A stretch of DNA of 64,000 nucleotides from CAIQQQ01 sp037445025 (GCA_037445025.1 JBBILI010000029.1:1-64000), one strand, 5' to 3'. Counted from the first letter of the stretch, positions 8,098-17,382 are shown. The notes: generated by a model not told the origin, from the letters alone. Made by a program: numbers and translations.

Positions 8098-9320
8098 GCG
8101 TGATGCTCCATGGCCGGCTCGTCGCTCAGCGCGGGCGCGGCGTTGTCGGTCTGCAGAAACGCGCGGATGCTGCGCAGCGCCTGGCGCAGCCGGTGGGTGT
8201 TCTCCACCAGCGCGATGCGCACATGCGTGTCGCCGTGCTCGCCAAAGCCGATGCCCGGCGCCACCGCCACCCGCGCCTTGTCCAGCAGCAGCTTGGAGAA
8301 GGCGACGCTGCCCATGTGGGCGAACTTCTCGGGGATGGGTGCCCAAGCGAACATCGAGCCTTCGGGGCTCGGCACGTCCCACCCCGCCGCGTGGAGGCCG
8401 CGGATCAGCACATCGCGCCGGTCACGGTACAGCTCGCGCATCTCGGCCACACAATCCTGCGGGCCGTTCAGTGCGGCCGTCGCCGCGATCTGGATGGGTG
8501 CGAAGGCGCCGTAGTCGAGATACGACTTCATCCGTGTCAGCGCGTCGATCAGGCGCGGATTGCCGGCGGCGAAGCCCATGCGCCAGCCTGGCATCGAATA
8601 GGTCTTCGACAGCGAGGTGAACTCGACGGCGATGTCCTTGGCACCGTCGATCTGCAGGATCGAGGGTGGCACCCGGTCGCCGAAATAGATTTCGGAATAG
8701 GCGAGATCGGACATGATCCAGATCTCATGCCTGTGGCAGAACGCGACGATCTTGGCGTAGAAATCGAGGTCGGCGAGATAGGCGGTCGGGTTGGACGGAA
8801 AGTTGACGATCAGCGCCGTGGGCTTCGGCACGGAATGCCGCACGGCCTTGTCCAGCGCCTCCAGCATCTCGTCATCCGGTGTGGCCGGGATCGAGCGCAC
8901 CGAGGCGCCGGCGATGATGAAGCCGAACTGATGGATCGGGTAGGACGGGTTGGGCACCAGGATGGTGTCGCCCGGGCTGGTGATGGCGGCGGCGAGGTTG
9001 GCCAGGCCCTCCTTGGAGCCCAGCGTCGCCACCACCTCGGTCTCGGGGTCGAGCTTCACGTCGAACCGGCGCTGGTAATAGGCGGCCAGCGCCCGGCGCA
9101 GGCCGGGAATGCCCTTGCTGACGGAATAGCGATGCGTGCGCGGATCGGCCACCGCCTCGACCAGCTTGGCCACGATATGCGGCGGCGTGGCGCTGTCCGG
9201 ATTGCCCATGCCGAGATCGATGATGTCCTCCCCGGCGGCGCGATACTTGGCCTTGGCCTTGTTGACCTCGGCAAACACGTAGGGCGGCAGGCGGCGGATG
9301 CGGTGAAACTCTTCGGGCAT
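8094..9320 (-). CDS. alaC: Class I/II aminotransferase (AlaC / LL-diaminopimelate aminotransferase-like)
   Basis: This 408-residue PLP-dependent fold-type I aminotransferase has the PLP lysine at about 239 in SLSKTYSMPGWRMGF, a substrate-side NFPSNPT motif and Asp205 in the cofactor pocket (IMSDLAYSE). The sequence closely resembles the alphaproteobacterial group annotated either as alanine transaminase AlaC or as LL-diaminopimelate aminotransferase. Coupling to hom suits a role in aspartate-family amino acid metabolism. The exact substrate is not settled by sequence alone. Confidence 0.85.
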   Translation of the reverse strand: MPEEFHRIRRLPPYVFAEVNKAKAKYRAAGEDIIDLGMGNPDSATPPHIVAKLVEAVADPRTHRYSVSKGIPGLRRALAAYYQRRFDVKLDPETEVVATLGSKEGLANLAAAITSPGDTILVPNPSYPIHQFGFIIAGASVRSIPATPDDEMLEALDKAVRHSVPKPTALIVNFPSNPTAYLADLDFYAKIVAFCHRHEIWIMSDLAYSEIYFGDRVPPSILQIDGAKDIAVEFTSLSKTYSMPGWRMGFAAGNPRLIDALTRMKSYLDYGAFAPIQIAATAALNGPQDCVAEMRELYRDRRDVLIRGLHAAGWDVPSPEGSMFAWAPIPEKFAHMGSVAFSKLLLDKARVAVAPGIGFGEHGDTHVRIALVENTHRLRQALRSIRAFLQTDNAAPALSDEPAMEHHA

Positions 9321-9409
9321 GTCACTTCGGTCCAGATTGCGGGCATGGGGTGGGCGGCAGACAGGGGCGATTCGAACGAAACTCTAGCTTCTCCGTCCGG
9401 CGCTGGGGA

Positions 9410-10591
9410 TCAGTTCGTCAGGCGTGCAGCGCCACCCTGCCCCTGCGCCTCTGCGGTGATCCGCAGCGATCCCGCCGGAACACCGGCGGCGAGCAGGTTG
9501 GCGGCGATCGCCCGCGCCCGCGCCAGGGCGAGTGGCATGGCGGCGGACTGGGCCGTGGCATCGGCGGATGTCGTGTCGCCATAGCCCACGATGACGATGC
9601 TGGCATCCCCGCGGCTGCGGGCCAGCAGCTTGAGGCTGACCAGCGATTCCACCGGCAACGTGGAGGAGCCCGGCGGGAAGGCCACCAGCACCGGCGCACC
9701 CGAGGGGGCGGCCTTGGGCGGCGGCGGCGGCGGCGGTGCCACCGGCGGCGGCGTGGGCAGGGTGCCGGCCGGCAGACCCGGCAGGGCGGCCGGCGGCGGC
9801 GGCACGCTCGGCACCGGCGGCAGGCCCGACAGCGGGGCAGCCGGCGTGGCCTCGGCCTGCGGCGCATCGATCCGCGCGGTGCCGGAGCGTTTCGCGTCGC
9901 CCGGCGCCGAACTGACGGCGGCCGGCGCCGGCGGCGGAGTGAAGGTGGCCGGCGCCGGCGGCGGACTGAAGGTGGCCGGCGCCGGCGGCGCCAGGGGCGG
10001 ATCGGGGATCGGCGCGGCCAGCGGCGCCTGCTCGACCGTGGCGGTCGGCGCCGCTTTGACCGGCGTCATCGGCACATTCGGCAAGGGCGGCTGCGGCGGA
10101 CCGGACAGCGCCGGCCGCGGCGGACCCGACATCGGCAGCTTCGGCGCCGTCGCCGCAGGCAGCGAGGCCGTTGAGATATCATCGCCGGCCGGCTGGGGCG
10201 GCAGCGGCGCCGGCCTGGGCCGTGGCATCGGCTGGGCCGGCAGCGGCGCCAGGCTTGCGGCGTACTGCGCGTTGGTGCGGTCGGCCACCAGCCCGCTGGT
10301 CAGCTTCGCCCGCGCCGCAGGATCGGGCGCCGGCGGCCTGGGCGGCACTGTGGAAAGATTGGGATACGGCGCATCCGCGGCCGGCGGCGGCGGCCGGTCC
10401 TGCGCGATCGGCCCACCCTCCAGATTGTGCCACCACTCCACCGGGCTCATCTTCTCCGCCGTGCCGCAACCCGCCAGCAGCAGGGTCAGCACCAGCGTCC
10501 CACCCACACGGCTGCCCGCCGAGACCGTCGCTTGAACCCGACCGGCTGCTTCTGTAACACCCTGCCGGAGACGAAGACTCACAAGTGACAT
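9410..10591 (-). CDS. Proline-rich lipoprotein with OmpA-like C-terminus
   Basis: This is a 393-residue predicted lipoprotein. A hydrophobic segment ends in the lipobox LLAGC with Cys near residue 42; the long preceding n-region suggests the true start may be further downstream. A long Pro/Ala-rich central region (about 60-290) includes a short tandem repeat. The last 100 residues (VAFPPGSSTLPVES, IVIVGYGDTTSADA, ALARARAIAANLLAAGV) resemble a degenerate OmpA peptidoglycan-binding domain. It probably spans part of the periplasm between an anchored membrane end and the wall. Function is unknown. Confidence 0.75.
   Translation of the reverse strand: MSLVSLRLRQGVTEAAGRVQATVSAGSRVGGTLVLTLLLAGCGTAEKMSPVEWWHNLEGGPIAQDRPPPPAADAPYPNLSTVPPRPPAPDPAARAKLTSGLVADRTNAQYAASLAPLPAQPMPRPRPAPLPPQPAGDDISTASLPAATAPKLPMSGPPRPALSGPPQPPLPNVPMTPVKAAPTATVEQAPLAAPIPDPPLAPPAPATFSPPPAPATFTPPPAPAAVSSAPGDAKRSGTARIDAPQAEATPAAPLSGLPPVPSVPPPPAALPGLPAGTLPTPPPVAPPPPPPPKAAPSGAPVLVAFPPGSSTLPVESLVSLKLLARSRGDASIVIVGYGDTTSADATAQSAAMPLALARARAIAANLLAAGVPAGSLRITAEAQGQGGAARLTN
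9921..9988. repeat. 27-bp tandem repeat inside the lipoprotein gene
   Basis: There are two full 27-bp units and a half unit (9921-9947, 9948-9974, 9975-9988), differing by one base. They encode repeated Pro-Pro-Pro-Ala-Pro-Ala-Thr-Phe blocks in the proline-rich linker. The unit is a multiple of three, so expansion or contraction would keep the frame. Confidence 0.75.
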
Positions 10592-10691
10592 GGAACGGTC
10601 CCGTTTCGCGCCGATACCGGCCGGTGGTGCGCTGCATCGCTGATCCCCGACATCTAGCGCGCAACCGGGGTCCGCGGAAAGGACGTGCGCT

Positions 10692-12518
10692 ATGGCCGAA
10701 CAACAGACGCCGGGAAACGGCGCTTTCAGGCTTCCGGAGCTGCTCAGCAATCCGGCGCTGGATCCTGCCACCATCAGCCAGTCCATGGCCGGCATCGCCG
10801 AGCGCTCGCAGCGCATCGTGGCTGATTTCCTGCGCCGCCAGGCCGAGGAAGGACCCAGCACCCCCGACCCGCTGCATATCGGCAGCGCCTTCCTGGAGAT
10901 GACCACCAAGCTGATGGCCAACCCGGCCAAACTGGTCCAGGCCCAGCTCGGCTTCTGGCATGACTACATGACGCTGTGGCAGAACACCGCGCGGCGCATG
11001 ATGGGCGAAGCCTCCGAGCCGGTCATCCAGGCCGACCCGAAGGACAAGCGCTTCAAGGACGAGGCCTGGAAGGACAGCGAGGTCTTCGACTTCATCAAGC
11101 AGTCCTACCTGCTTTCGGCGCGCTACGTGCACGACGTGGTCAGCCACGTGGATGATCTCGACCCGCACACCGCCCAGAAGGTGGATTTCTACTCGCGCCA
11201 GTTCGTCGATGCGATGAGCCCGTCAAACTTCCTGCTCACCAACCCCGAGGTGCTGCGCAAGACCGCCGAGACCGGCGGCGAGAACCTCATCCGCGGCCTC
11301 AACAACCTGCTGGGCGACCTTGAACGCGGCAAGGGACAGCTGCGCATCAAGATGACCGACACCGAGGCGTTCCGGCTTGGCGAGAACATCGCGGTGTCGC
11401 CCGGCCGGGTGGTCTATCAGAACGACCTGATGCAGCTCATCCAATACACGCCCAGCACCGAGACGGTGCTGAAGCGGCCGCTGCTGATCGTGCCACCCTG
11501 GATCAACAAGTTCTACATCCTCGATCTGCGCCCCAAGAACAGCTTCGTGCGCTGGGCGGTCAGCCAGGGCCACACCGTGTTCATGATCTCCTGGGTGAAC
11601 CCGGACGAGAGCCTGCACGACAAGAGTTTTGCCGATTACATGCGTGAGGGGATTCTGGCGGCGCTGGACGCCATCACACAGGCGACCGGCGAGAAGACCG
11701 TCAACGCCATTGGCTACTGCCTCGGCGGCACGCTGCTGGGCGCCACCCTCGCCTGGATGGCGGCGCACAACGACACCCGCATCAAATCCGCCACCTTCTT
11801 CGTCAGCATGCTCGACTTCGGCGAGACCGGCGAGTTGAACGTGTTCATCGACGAGGAACAGCTGCGCTCACTGGAAGAGAAGATGGCCAAGCGCGGCTTC
11901 CTCGAAGGCACGGAGATGGCCACGACCTTCAACATGTTGCGCGCCAACGACCTGATCTGGTCGTTCGTCGTGAACAACTACCTGCTGGGCCAGGACCCGT
12001 TCCCGTTCGACCTGCTCTACTGGAACAGCGACAGCACCCGCATGCCGGCCACCATGCACAGCTTCTACCTACGCAACATGTATCAGGAGAACAGGCTCTC
12101 CACCCCCGGCGGCATCACGCTGGACGGCACGCCGATCGACCTCGGCACCATCAAGACACCGGCCTACTTCCTCTCCACCCGCGAGGACCATATCGCGCCG
12201 TGGAAGACGACCTATGCCGGCACGCGGCTGCTCGGCGGCAAGAACCGCTTCGTGCTGGCGGCGTCCGGCCATATCGCCGGGGTGGTCAATCCGCCGGAGG
12301 GCGGCAAGTACAGCCACTGGATGAACAGCGACCTGCCAGAGACGGCAGAGGCGTGGTTCGAGGGCGCGACGGAGATCGCCGGCTCGTGGTGGCCGGACTG
12401 GCAGCGCTGGGTGACGGCGCAGGGCGGGCCGAGCGGGCGGGCGGCGGTGGCGGCGCGCACACCGGCTGACGGGATCGAAGCGGCGCCGGGGTCTTACGTG
12501 CGGGTGCAGATTTCGTAG
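10692..12518 (+). CDS. phaC: Class I poly(R)-hydroxyalkanoate polymerase
   Basis: This 608-residue PHA synthase polymerises hydroxyacyl-CoA on the surface of storage granules. The lipase-like box GYCLGG lies at 341-346 with nucleophile Cys343. The catalytic Asp is in STREDHIAPW near 498 and the catalytic His in AASGHIAGVVNPP near 528. The N-terminal region (LGFWHDYMTLWQ) is typical of class I enzymes, as is the length. A GGAAAGGAC ribosome site precedes ATG 10692. The phasin gene at 23.3 kb provides the matching granule protein, although no phaAB genes are in this window. Confidence 0.95.
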   Translation: MAEQQTPGNGAFRLPELLSNPALDPATISQSMAGIAERSQRIVADFLRRQAEEGPSTPDPLHIGSAFLEMTTKLMANPAKLVQAQLGFWHDYMTLWQNTARRMMGEASEPVIQADPKDKRFKDEAWKDSEVFDFIKQSYLLSARYVHDVVSHVDDLDPHTAQKVDFYSRQFVDAMSPSNFLLTNPEVLRKTAETGGENLIRGLNNLLGDLERGKGQLRIKMTDTEAFRLGENIAVSPGRVVYQNDLMQLIQYTPSTETVLKRPLLIVPPWINKFYILDLRPKNSFVRWAVSQGHTVFMISWVNPDESLHDKSFADYMREGILAALDAITQATGEKTVNAIGYCLGGTLLGATLAWMAAHNDTRIKSATFFVSMLDFGETGELNVFIDEEQLRSLEEKMAKRGFLEGTEMATTFNMLRANDLIWSFVVNNYLLGQDPFPFDLLYWNSDSTRMPATMHSFYLRNMYQENRLSTPGGITLDGTPIDLGTIKTPAYFLSTREDHIAPWKTTYAGTRLLGGKNRFVLAASGHIAGVVNPPEGGKYSHWMNSDLPETAEAWFEGATEIAGSWWPDWQRWVTAQGGPSGRAAVAARTPADGIEAAPGSYVRVQIS

Positions 12519-12523
12519 GAAGA

Positions 12524-12634
12524 GGTTCTTTTTTGAAAAAAAAACCAAAAAACTTTTGACCGGCTGACGCGCTCCTCCGGAGAGAGGTCCGCTTGAGGTT
12601 TGAAAGTCTTTTGCTTCTTTTCTTCAGAAAAGAG
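12524..12634. repeat. Composite AT-rich repeat, copy 3 (arms A and B complete)
   Basis: Arm A is on the left (GGTTCTTTTTTGAAAAAAA then ACCAAAAAACTTTT). Arm B is inverted on the right. The core runs CGGCTGACGCGCTCCTCCGG and then AGAGAGGTCCGCT. It begins 5 bp past the phaC stop and ends 8 bp before the GST stop, filling the convergent gap between them. Confidence 0.8.
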
Positions 12635-12641
12635 TGCTCGC

Positions 12642-13295
12642 TTAATGCTTTGCTGGAGCGCCCGGCTGCTTCAACGGCAGTGCCGCGGCGATCTCCGGCA
12701 GCTCCAGGCAGGCATCGACGATGCGCTGGACAGTCGGAAACGCGGTGATATCGATGCCAAAGCCCTTGGCGCCCATCACCTGGCTCATCAGGCAGAGATC
12801 GGCGAAGGTCGGGCTATCGCCATGGCAGAACCGGCCGGTCTCGGGCTCGCCGGCCAGGCGCAGTTCGCCGATGCGCAGCCCCTCGCTGAACCAGTGCCGG
12901 ATCCAGGCGGTGCGCGCGGCGTCGTCCGCCCCGAGTTGGCTGGCGAGGTAGCTGCGCACCCGCGGCACGATCAGCGGGTGATGATCGGCCACCCAGATCA
13001 GCGCCAGGCTCCGCACCCTGGCGCGCGCGCGCGGCGTGGCCGGCAGCAAGGCGGGCATGGGGTGCAGTTCCTCCAGATATTCCAGGATCGCCAGGGACTG
13101 GGTCAGCGGTGCCGCATCATCGATGATCAGCGACGGCACCACCGCCTGCGGATTGACGGCGCGGTAGGCTTCGGTGTGCTGGGTGCCGGCGTCGAGATCG
13201 ATCATCTCCTCGCTGAAGGCGAGGCCCTTGAGATTGAGCGCCATGCGCACGCGAAAGGCGGCGGCGGAACGCCAGAAGCCATACATCTTGATCAT
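12642..13295 (-). CDS. maiA: Zeta-class glutathione S-transferase / maleylacetoacetate isomerase-like
   Basis: This 217-residue GST-fold protein has an N-terminal thioredoxin-like half with FRVRMALNLKGL and VVPSLI, then LTQSLAILEYLEE, as in maleylacetoacetate isomerases of tyrosine and aromatic catabolism. The all-helical C-terminal half carries WVADHHPLIVPRV. The usual SSCS catalytic serine/cysteine motif is replaced by WRSAAAF, so it may be a related GST rather than a true isomerase. Start ATG 13295 gives the normal N-terminus. The composite repeat lies 8 bp beyond its stop. Confidence 0.75.
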   Translation of the reverse strand: MIKMYGFWRSAAAFRVRMALNLKGLAFSEEMIDLDAGTQHTEAYRAVNPQAVVPSLIIDDAAPLTQSLAILEYLEELHPMPALLPATPRARARVRSLALIWVADHHPLIVPRVRSYLASQLGADDAARTAWIRHWFSEGLRIGELRLAGEPETGRFCHGDSPTFADLCLMSQVMGAKGFGIDITAFPTVQRIVDACLELPEIAAALPLKQPGAPAKH

Positions 13296-13339
13296 CGCGG
13301 CGCGGTTCCCCCGGGTGGTGCGCAAAGCTGGTGTTCTGC

Positions 13340-13376
13340 CCCAGAGGTTCGTCGCTGTGAACGACGAGCCTTTGGG
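13340..13376. other. 37-nt hairpin in the maiA/chemoreceptor intergenic region
   Basis: A 15-nt arm CCCAGAGGTTCGTCG and its near-perfect complement CGACGAGCCTTTGGG flank the 7-nt loop CTGTGAA. The two mismatches can form G-U pairs. There is no T-tract on either side, so it is not an ordinary terminator. It lies in the leader of maiA (minus) and upstream of the chemoreceptor gene (plus). The rest of 13296-13560 shows no gene. Confidence 0.5.
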
Positions 13377-13560
13377 ACAAGCAGGCCACTGAAAACAAAG
13401 AGCTCGTGTCTCGAAACCGGAGGTCGCGCACGACAACGAACTTCAGAGCCGAGACAGTAGCCAACGCAAGGGGACAGCGGCAAGGCCGCGGCGTTGACAC
13501 TTCCTTCATCCTTTTTCGCTCTGATGCCCGCCATTCAGCGTGAATGGAGGGCGGCGCAAA

Positions 13561-14976
13561 ATGCGAGGCCTGTCGAATATATCCGGTGGTTCGGGCAGTG
13601 CCCTGCCATGGCCACTCCCTATCCTATCCCAACGCCAGGATCTTCGTGGGCATCGGCGCCTGGTCGGGTTGTCGTTGCTGGTGTTCCTCTGGATGCTGGT
13701 GCCGGTGCTGGCGTGGCAGCCAACGGGATCACGCTCGCCCGACTGGCGTGTCGATCTCGCCGGCGGCGGCATCGCGGCCATGGCCAGCCTGCTGTGGGGT
13801 TGGCGGCCGGATGCCCGGCTCACGCGGCTGGGGATGGGATTTGCCCTGCTCACCATGATCGCCCTCGTGACGGATGGCGGCGGAGACGGCCCGTGGCAGC
13901 ATGATGCCCCGACCTGCTTCGCGGCGGCGCTGGCCCTGCTGGCGGCCTATGCGGACACCGAGGTGATTCTGGTCGGCACCGCCATCGTGCTCATCCACCA
14001 TCTGGCGCTGCAGGCGATCCGCCCGCACACAGACCCTGCGGGCGACGCAACGCTGGTCCGGCTGCTGTTGCAGTCAGGCCTGATCCTGCTCGAGGCCGCA
14101 GCCCTCGTGCTGCTGTCCACCAACGCAACGGCACGGGCCCGCCCCCTGGCGGTGCCTGCGCCGCCAATGATCGCGCCACCCGCGCCGGTGCCGCACATCA
14201 GCGCCGTCCCGGCCCCGGTGACCGCCGCACCTGCCGCGACACAGCTGCCGCCCCCGCCGGCCCTGGTGACGACGGAGGAGGCGAGATGGCCGGTCGAGGC
14301 GATCGGCCTTGCCATGAAGCAGGCAAACGCTATCACCGCGTGGCTGGACAGCAACGATCGGCAGTCGCATTTGGCCGCCGAAGCCAGCTCCCGCCTGATG
14401 GGCGGAATGGACGACATGAAGCGCCACGTGACCGAGGCCGCCACCAGCATCGCCAAGGCCTCGTCCAGCTCCCAGACGGCCGAAACCGCAGTCCGCAGGC
14501 TGGCGAGCCTGACCGAGACCATCGGCCAGGTTGCAGGCTTCATCGCCCGCATCGCCAACCAGACCAATCTGCTCGCTCTGAACGCCACCATCGAGGCGGC
14601 CCGCGCCGGGGATGCCGGGCGGAGCTTCGCCATCGTGGCGTCGGAGGTGAAGACCCTGGCCCGACAGACCGCCGCGGCGACCGACGACATCCGCACCCGG
14701 ATCGACCAGATCCAGAGCGCGACGGACGAAGCGGTGGACTCGGTGCAGGCGCTCTCGGCCCATGTGACAGCTGCTGATCGGGTGGGCCTGCGCCTCGCCG
14801 CCGCGGCGGCCTCCCAGCGCGAGGCCACCGCCGACCTCGCAAACGACCTGGACGCGACCGCCCGCCGGGCCGCCGGCGTCCGCAGCGACGCGCTGGCCCT
14901 GCGGGAGACGCTGAACGCGATGCAGTCTCGGCCCGTGCCGACCTGGCGTCCTGCCCGCTCGCTTCAGGTGGCCTGA
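13561..14976 (+). CDS. Methyl-accepting chemotaxis protein with multi-TM N-terminal sensor
   Basis: This is a 471-residue chemoreceptor. The N-terminal 170 residues hold about five to six membrane helices, including CFAAALALLAAYADTEVIL and then a His-His pair, resembling a membrane-embedded sensor domain seen in other MCPs; there is no periplasmic ligand domain. A proline/alanine-rich linker is followed by the cytoplasmic signalling coiled coil, with hairpin tip IARIANQTNLLALNATIEAA. ATG 13561 is chosen because GGAGG lies 10 nt upstream; a GTG at 13540 lies before that ribosome site. No other chemotaxis genes are adjacent. Confidence 0.9.
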   Translation: MRGLSNISGGSGSALPWPLPILSQRQDLRGHRRLVGLSLLVFLWMLVPVLAWQPTGSRSPDWRVDLAGGGIAAMASLLWGWRPDARLTRLGMGFALLTMIALVTDGGGDGPWQHDAPTCFAAALALLAAYADTEVILVGTAIVLIHHLALQAIRPHTDPAGDATLVRLLLQSGLILLEAAALVLLSTNATARARPLAVPAPPMIAPPAPVPHISAVPAPVTAAPAATQLPPPPALVTTEEARWPVEAIGLAMKQANAITAWLDSNDRQSHLAAEASSRLMGGMDDMKRHVTEAATSIAKASSSSQTAETAVRRLASLTETIGQVAGFIARIANQTNLLALNATIEAARAGDAGRSFAIVASEVKTLARQTAAATDDIRTRIDQIQSATDEAVDSVQALSAHVTAADRVGLRLAAAAASQREATADLANDLDATARRAAGVRSDALALRETLNAMQSRPVPTWRPARSLQVA

Positions 14977-15143
14977 CGGGATGCCCCACCGCGTCTCCAT
15001 CATGCCGCGGACAAGGGAATTTTCGGCCGGATCAGAGCAGCGGCCTCGCAGGGGTCTGGCGACACGTGACAGTGCATCGGTATGGTCTTGCCGGGACCAA
15101 CACACCCGCAGAGATGGCGGAGGCGACAGGGCCAGGAGGCGGC

Positions 15144-16415
15144 GTGACGACGGACTGGGCTGACGACTTCGACGATCACGAACCTCAAGCCGAGCCTGCG
15201 CGCGACAAGGCGCGTGGGCCCGGATGGCGTTCGTCCTGGCTGCGCTCATGGGCGCCTCTTGGAGCGGTCTGGGCTGTCTTCCTCGGCGTCCTGGTCATGC
15301 TGGCCGCTGTCCTGCAGGTGCTGGGACCGCCGCCGGCTGCAGCGCCGCCTCAGATGGCCGAGACGGCGATTGCGCCTGCGTCGGCGTCACCCGCTCCGCC
15401 AGCCCCTCGCCCGGCTCCTGAAGCCAGGCCCGGAGTCGCGACGGCTGCGACCAACCCTCCCGCCCCGGCCATGGACCCAGGGGCTGGGCCGGTGCTGCCT
15501 CCGGTCGCCGTGGTGTTGCCGTCCGATCTTCCCACGGCGCGGTTGCCCGGCTCGGTGGCGCCGCCCGATCCGGCCTTGCTGCAACCGTCCAAACTCTTCC
15601 CAGGCGCCAAGCTGCCGCGGATCGGCCCCAACCGGATGCTGCCGCTCAAGGCCTATGCCAGCCCGTTCAATATGAACGACCCGCGTCCCCGCGTGGCCAT
15701 CCTTATGGCTGGTATCGGCATGAACGAGGCGGAGAGCCTCGCCGCGATCGATGCATTGCCGCCGCAGGTCTCGCTGGCGGTGTCACCATACAGCTTCAAG
15801 CCAGACCGCGTTCTCACTGCCGCCCGCAACGCCGGCCATGAATATCTCGTGTCGCTGCCGATGGAGCCGATCGGCTATCCGCTGAACGATCCCGGTGACC
15901 AGGCCCTGTTGACCGGAGCCTCGGAGGCAACCAACGCACTGCACCTGGACTGGGCGCTGACCAGAATCACCGGCTATGTCGGCGCCACCGGCGCGCTCGG
16001 CGACCTGCGTGGCGAACGCTTCGGCGCCGCGATCGACCAGATGGCGCCGGTGCTGGACCATCTGGCCGACCTGGGGCTGCTCTATGTCGACCCAAGACCG
16101 GGCCTGCAGCATCTCACCGGCAGCCCTGCTCAGCGCGGCATCGGCCGTGCCGTCGATGTCGTGCTCGACGACCCGCCCGGCCGCGAGGCGGTGGATCGGC
16201 AGCTTGCCCTGCTCGACCAGATGGCGCGCGATCATGGCGGGGCCATCGGGCTGGCCGGACGGCCCTCGCCGGTCACCATCGGCCGCATCGCCGCCTGGGC
16301 CGCCACCCTGCCCGCCCGCGGACTTGCTCTTGCGCCGGTGTCGGTGGTGGTGCAGATGCCGCAGCCACGCTTGCCGACCTCCACCGTCGCCGTCAGGACG
16401 AACCTGTTCAAATGA
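15144..16415 (+). CDS. Divergent polysaccharide deacetylase family protein
   Basis: This 423-residue protein has a short cytoplasmic N-terminus, one TM anchor (about residues 35-55), a Pro/Ala-rich linker to about residue 165, and a C-terminal divergent NodB-like (YibQ/DUF610) domain. Visible are VAILMAGIGMNEAESLAAI, VSLAVSPYSFKPDRVLTAAR and LPMEPIGYPLNDPGDQALLT. The family is thought to act in the envelope, possibly on peptidoglycan. GTG 15144 is chosen over upstream starts because a full AGGAGG lies 5 nt before it. Its stop overlaps rppH (ATGA), so the two are coupled. Confidence 0.85.
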   Translation: MTTDWADDFDDHEPQAEPARDKARGPGWRSSWLRSWAPLGAVWAVFLGVLVMLAAVLQVLGPPPAAAPPQMAETAIAPASASPAPPAPRPAPEARPGVATAATNPPAPAMDPGAGPVLPPVAVVLPSDLPTARLPGSVAPPDPALLQPSKLFPGAKLPRIGPNRMLPLKAYASPFNMNDPRPRVAILMAGIGMNEAESLAAIDALPPQVSLAVSPYSFKPDRVLTAARNAGHEYLVSLPMEPIGYPLNDPGDQALLTGASEATNALHLDWALTRITGYVGATGALGDLRGERFGAAIDQMAPVLDHLADLGLLYVDPRPGLQHLTGSPAQRGIGRAVDVVLDDPPGREAVDRQLALLDQMARDHGGAIGLAGRPSPVTIGRIAAWAATLPARGLALAPVSVVVQMPQPRLPTSTVAVRTNLFK

Positions 16416-16903
16416 CCGACTACTCAAAACTGCCCTACCGCCCCAATGTCGGTGCCGTGCTGTTCAACGCCCAGGGCAAGGTGTTCGTGGCCCGTCGCGC
16501 GGATCTGCCCAATGCCGAGGGGGCGGCCGGCGGATGGCAGCTGCCCCAGGGTGGCATCGACGAAGGCGAGGACCCGCGCGGCGCGGTGCTGCGCGAGCTC
16601 GCCGAGGAGATCGGCACCGATCGCGCCGAGATCATCGGCGAACATCCGGACTGGCTGACCTACGATCTGCCGCCCGAACTGCTCGGCAAGCAACTCGGCG
16701 GCCGCTACAAGGGCCAGCGCCAACGCTGGTTCGCCCTGCGCTTCTCCGGCCAGGACAGCGACATCCGGCTCGACGCCGATCCGCACCCGGAATTCGACGC
16801 CTGGCGCTGGGCTGAACTGTCCGAGCTGCCGGCCCTGGCAGTGCCGTTCAAGCTCGCCATCTACGAGGTGCTGGCCACGTCGTTCGCCAGATTTGCAAGG
16901 TGA
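16412..16903 (+). CDS. rppH: RNA pyrophosphohydrolase (Nudix)
   Basis: This 163-residue Nudix hydrolase converts 5'-triphosphate RNA ends to monophosphates and so triggers mRNA decay. The Nudix box starts GGIDEGEDPRGAVLRELAEE at 48-67 and ends with IG. YRPNVGAVLFN at the start and the GQRQRWFALRF region are typical of RppH. The start ATG overlaps the deacetylase stop by 4 bp and the stop overlaps the region in front of creA, making a three-gene operon. Confidence 0.95.
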   Translation: MTDYSKLPYRPNVGAVLFNAQGKVFVARRADLPNAEGAAGGWQLPQGGIDEGEDPRGAVLRELAEEIGTDRAEIIGEHPDWLTYDLPPELLGKQLGGRYKGQRQRWFALRFSGQDSDIRLDADPHPEFDAWRWAELSELPALAVPFKLAIYEVLATSFARFAR

Positions 16904-16911
16904 GGTATCCC

Positions 16912-17382
16912 ATGCTGCGCGCCCTCGTCGCTGCCCTGCTGATCACCGCCGGCCTGCTGCAGGCCGCCCGCGCCGAGGATGCCGCGCGGATCGGTTCCGT
17001 CGACACCACCTTCCGCATCCTCGGCCGCAACGACCGTGTGGTGATCGACCGCTATGATGATCCCAAGGTCGATGGCGTCAGCTGCTACATGTCGCGCGCC
17101 GAAACTGGCGGCGTCGCCGGTTCTTTCGGCCTGGCGACCGACCCCAACCGGTTCTCCATCGCCTGCCGCGCCACCGGCCCGGTGACGTTGCGCACCAAGA
17201 TCCCGGACAACGAGGTCGTGTTCGGCGAAAAGGCCAGCGCCTTCTTCAAGGAGATCCGCATCTCCCGGCTGTATGACCGCGACAAGCAGGTGCTGGTCTA
17301 TCTCGTATGGTCCACCTTCGCGATCGGCAAGGACGGCAGCGCCTACAACAGCGTCACCGCGGTGCCGCTCAACACGAAGTAG
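16912..17382 (+). CDS. creA: CreA family periplasmic protein
   Basis: This 156-residue protein has a signal peptide (cleavage after about LLQAARA). The mature part matches the CreA family: IGSVDTTFRILGRNDRVVID, then DPKVDGVSCYMSRA, with two cysteines likely forming a disulfide. Function of the family is unknown. ATG 16912 has a ribosome site AAGGTGAGGT overlapping the rppH stop; a GTG at 16900 would give a GTGA overlap with rppH. Its 3' end overlaps the convergent DUF4169 gene by 14 bp. Confidence 0.85.
   Translation: MLRALVAALLITAGLLQAARAEDAARIGSVDTTFRILGRNDRVVIDRYDDPKVDGVSCYMSRAETGGVAGSFGLATDPNRFSIACRATGPVTLRTKIPDNEVVFGEKASAFFKEIRISRLYDRDKQVLVYLVWSTFAIGKDGSAYNSVTAVPLNTK

Noticed and set aside
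13540..13560. GTG start extending the first chemoreceptor by seven residues
   Set aside because: The GGAGG ribosome site lies downstream of this GTG and is well spaced for the ATG at 13561.
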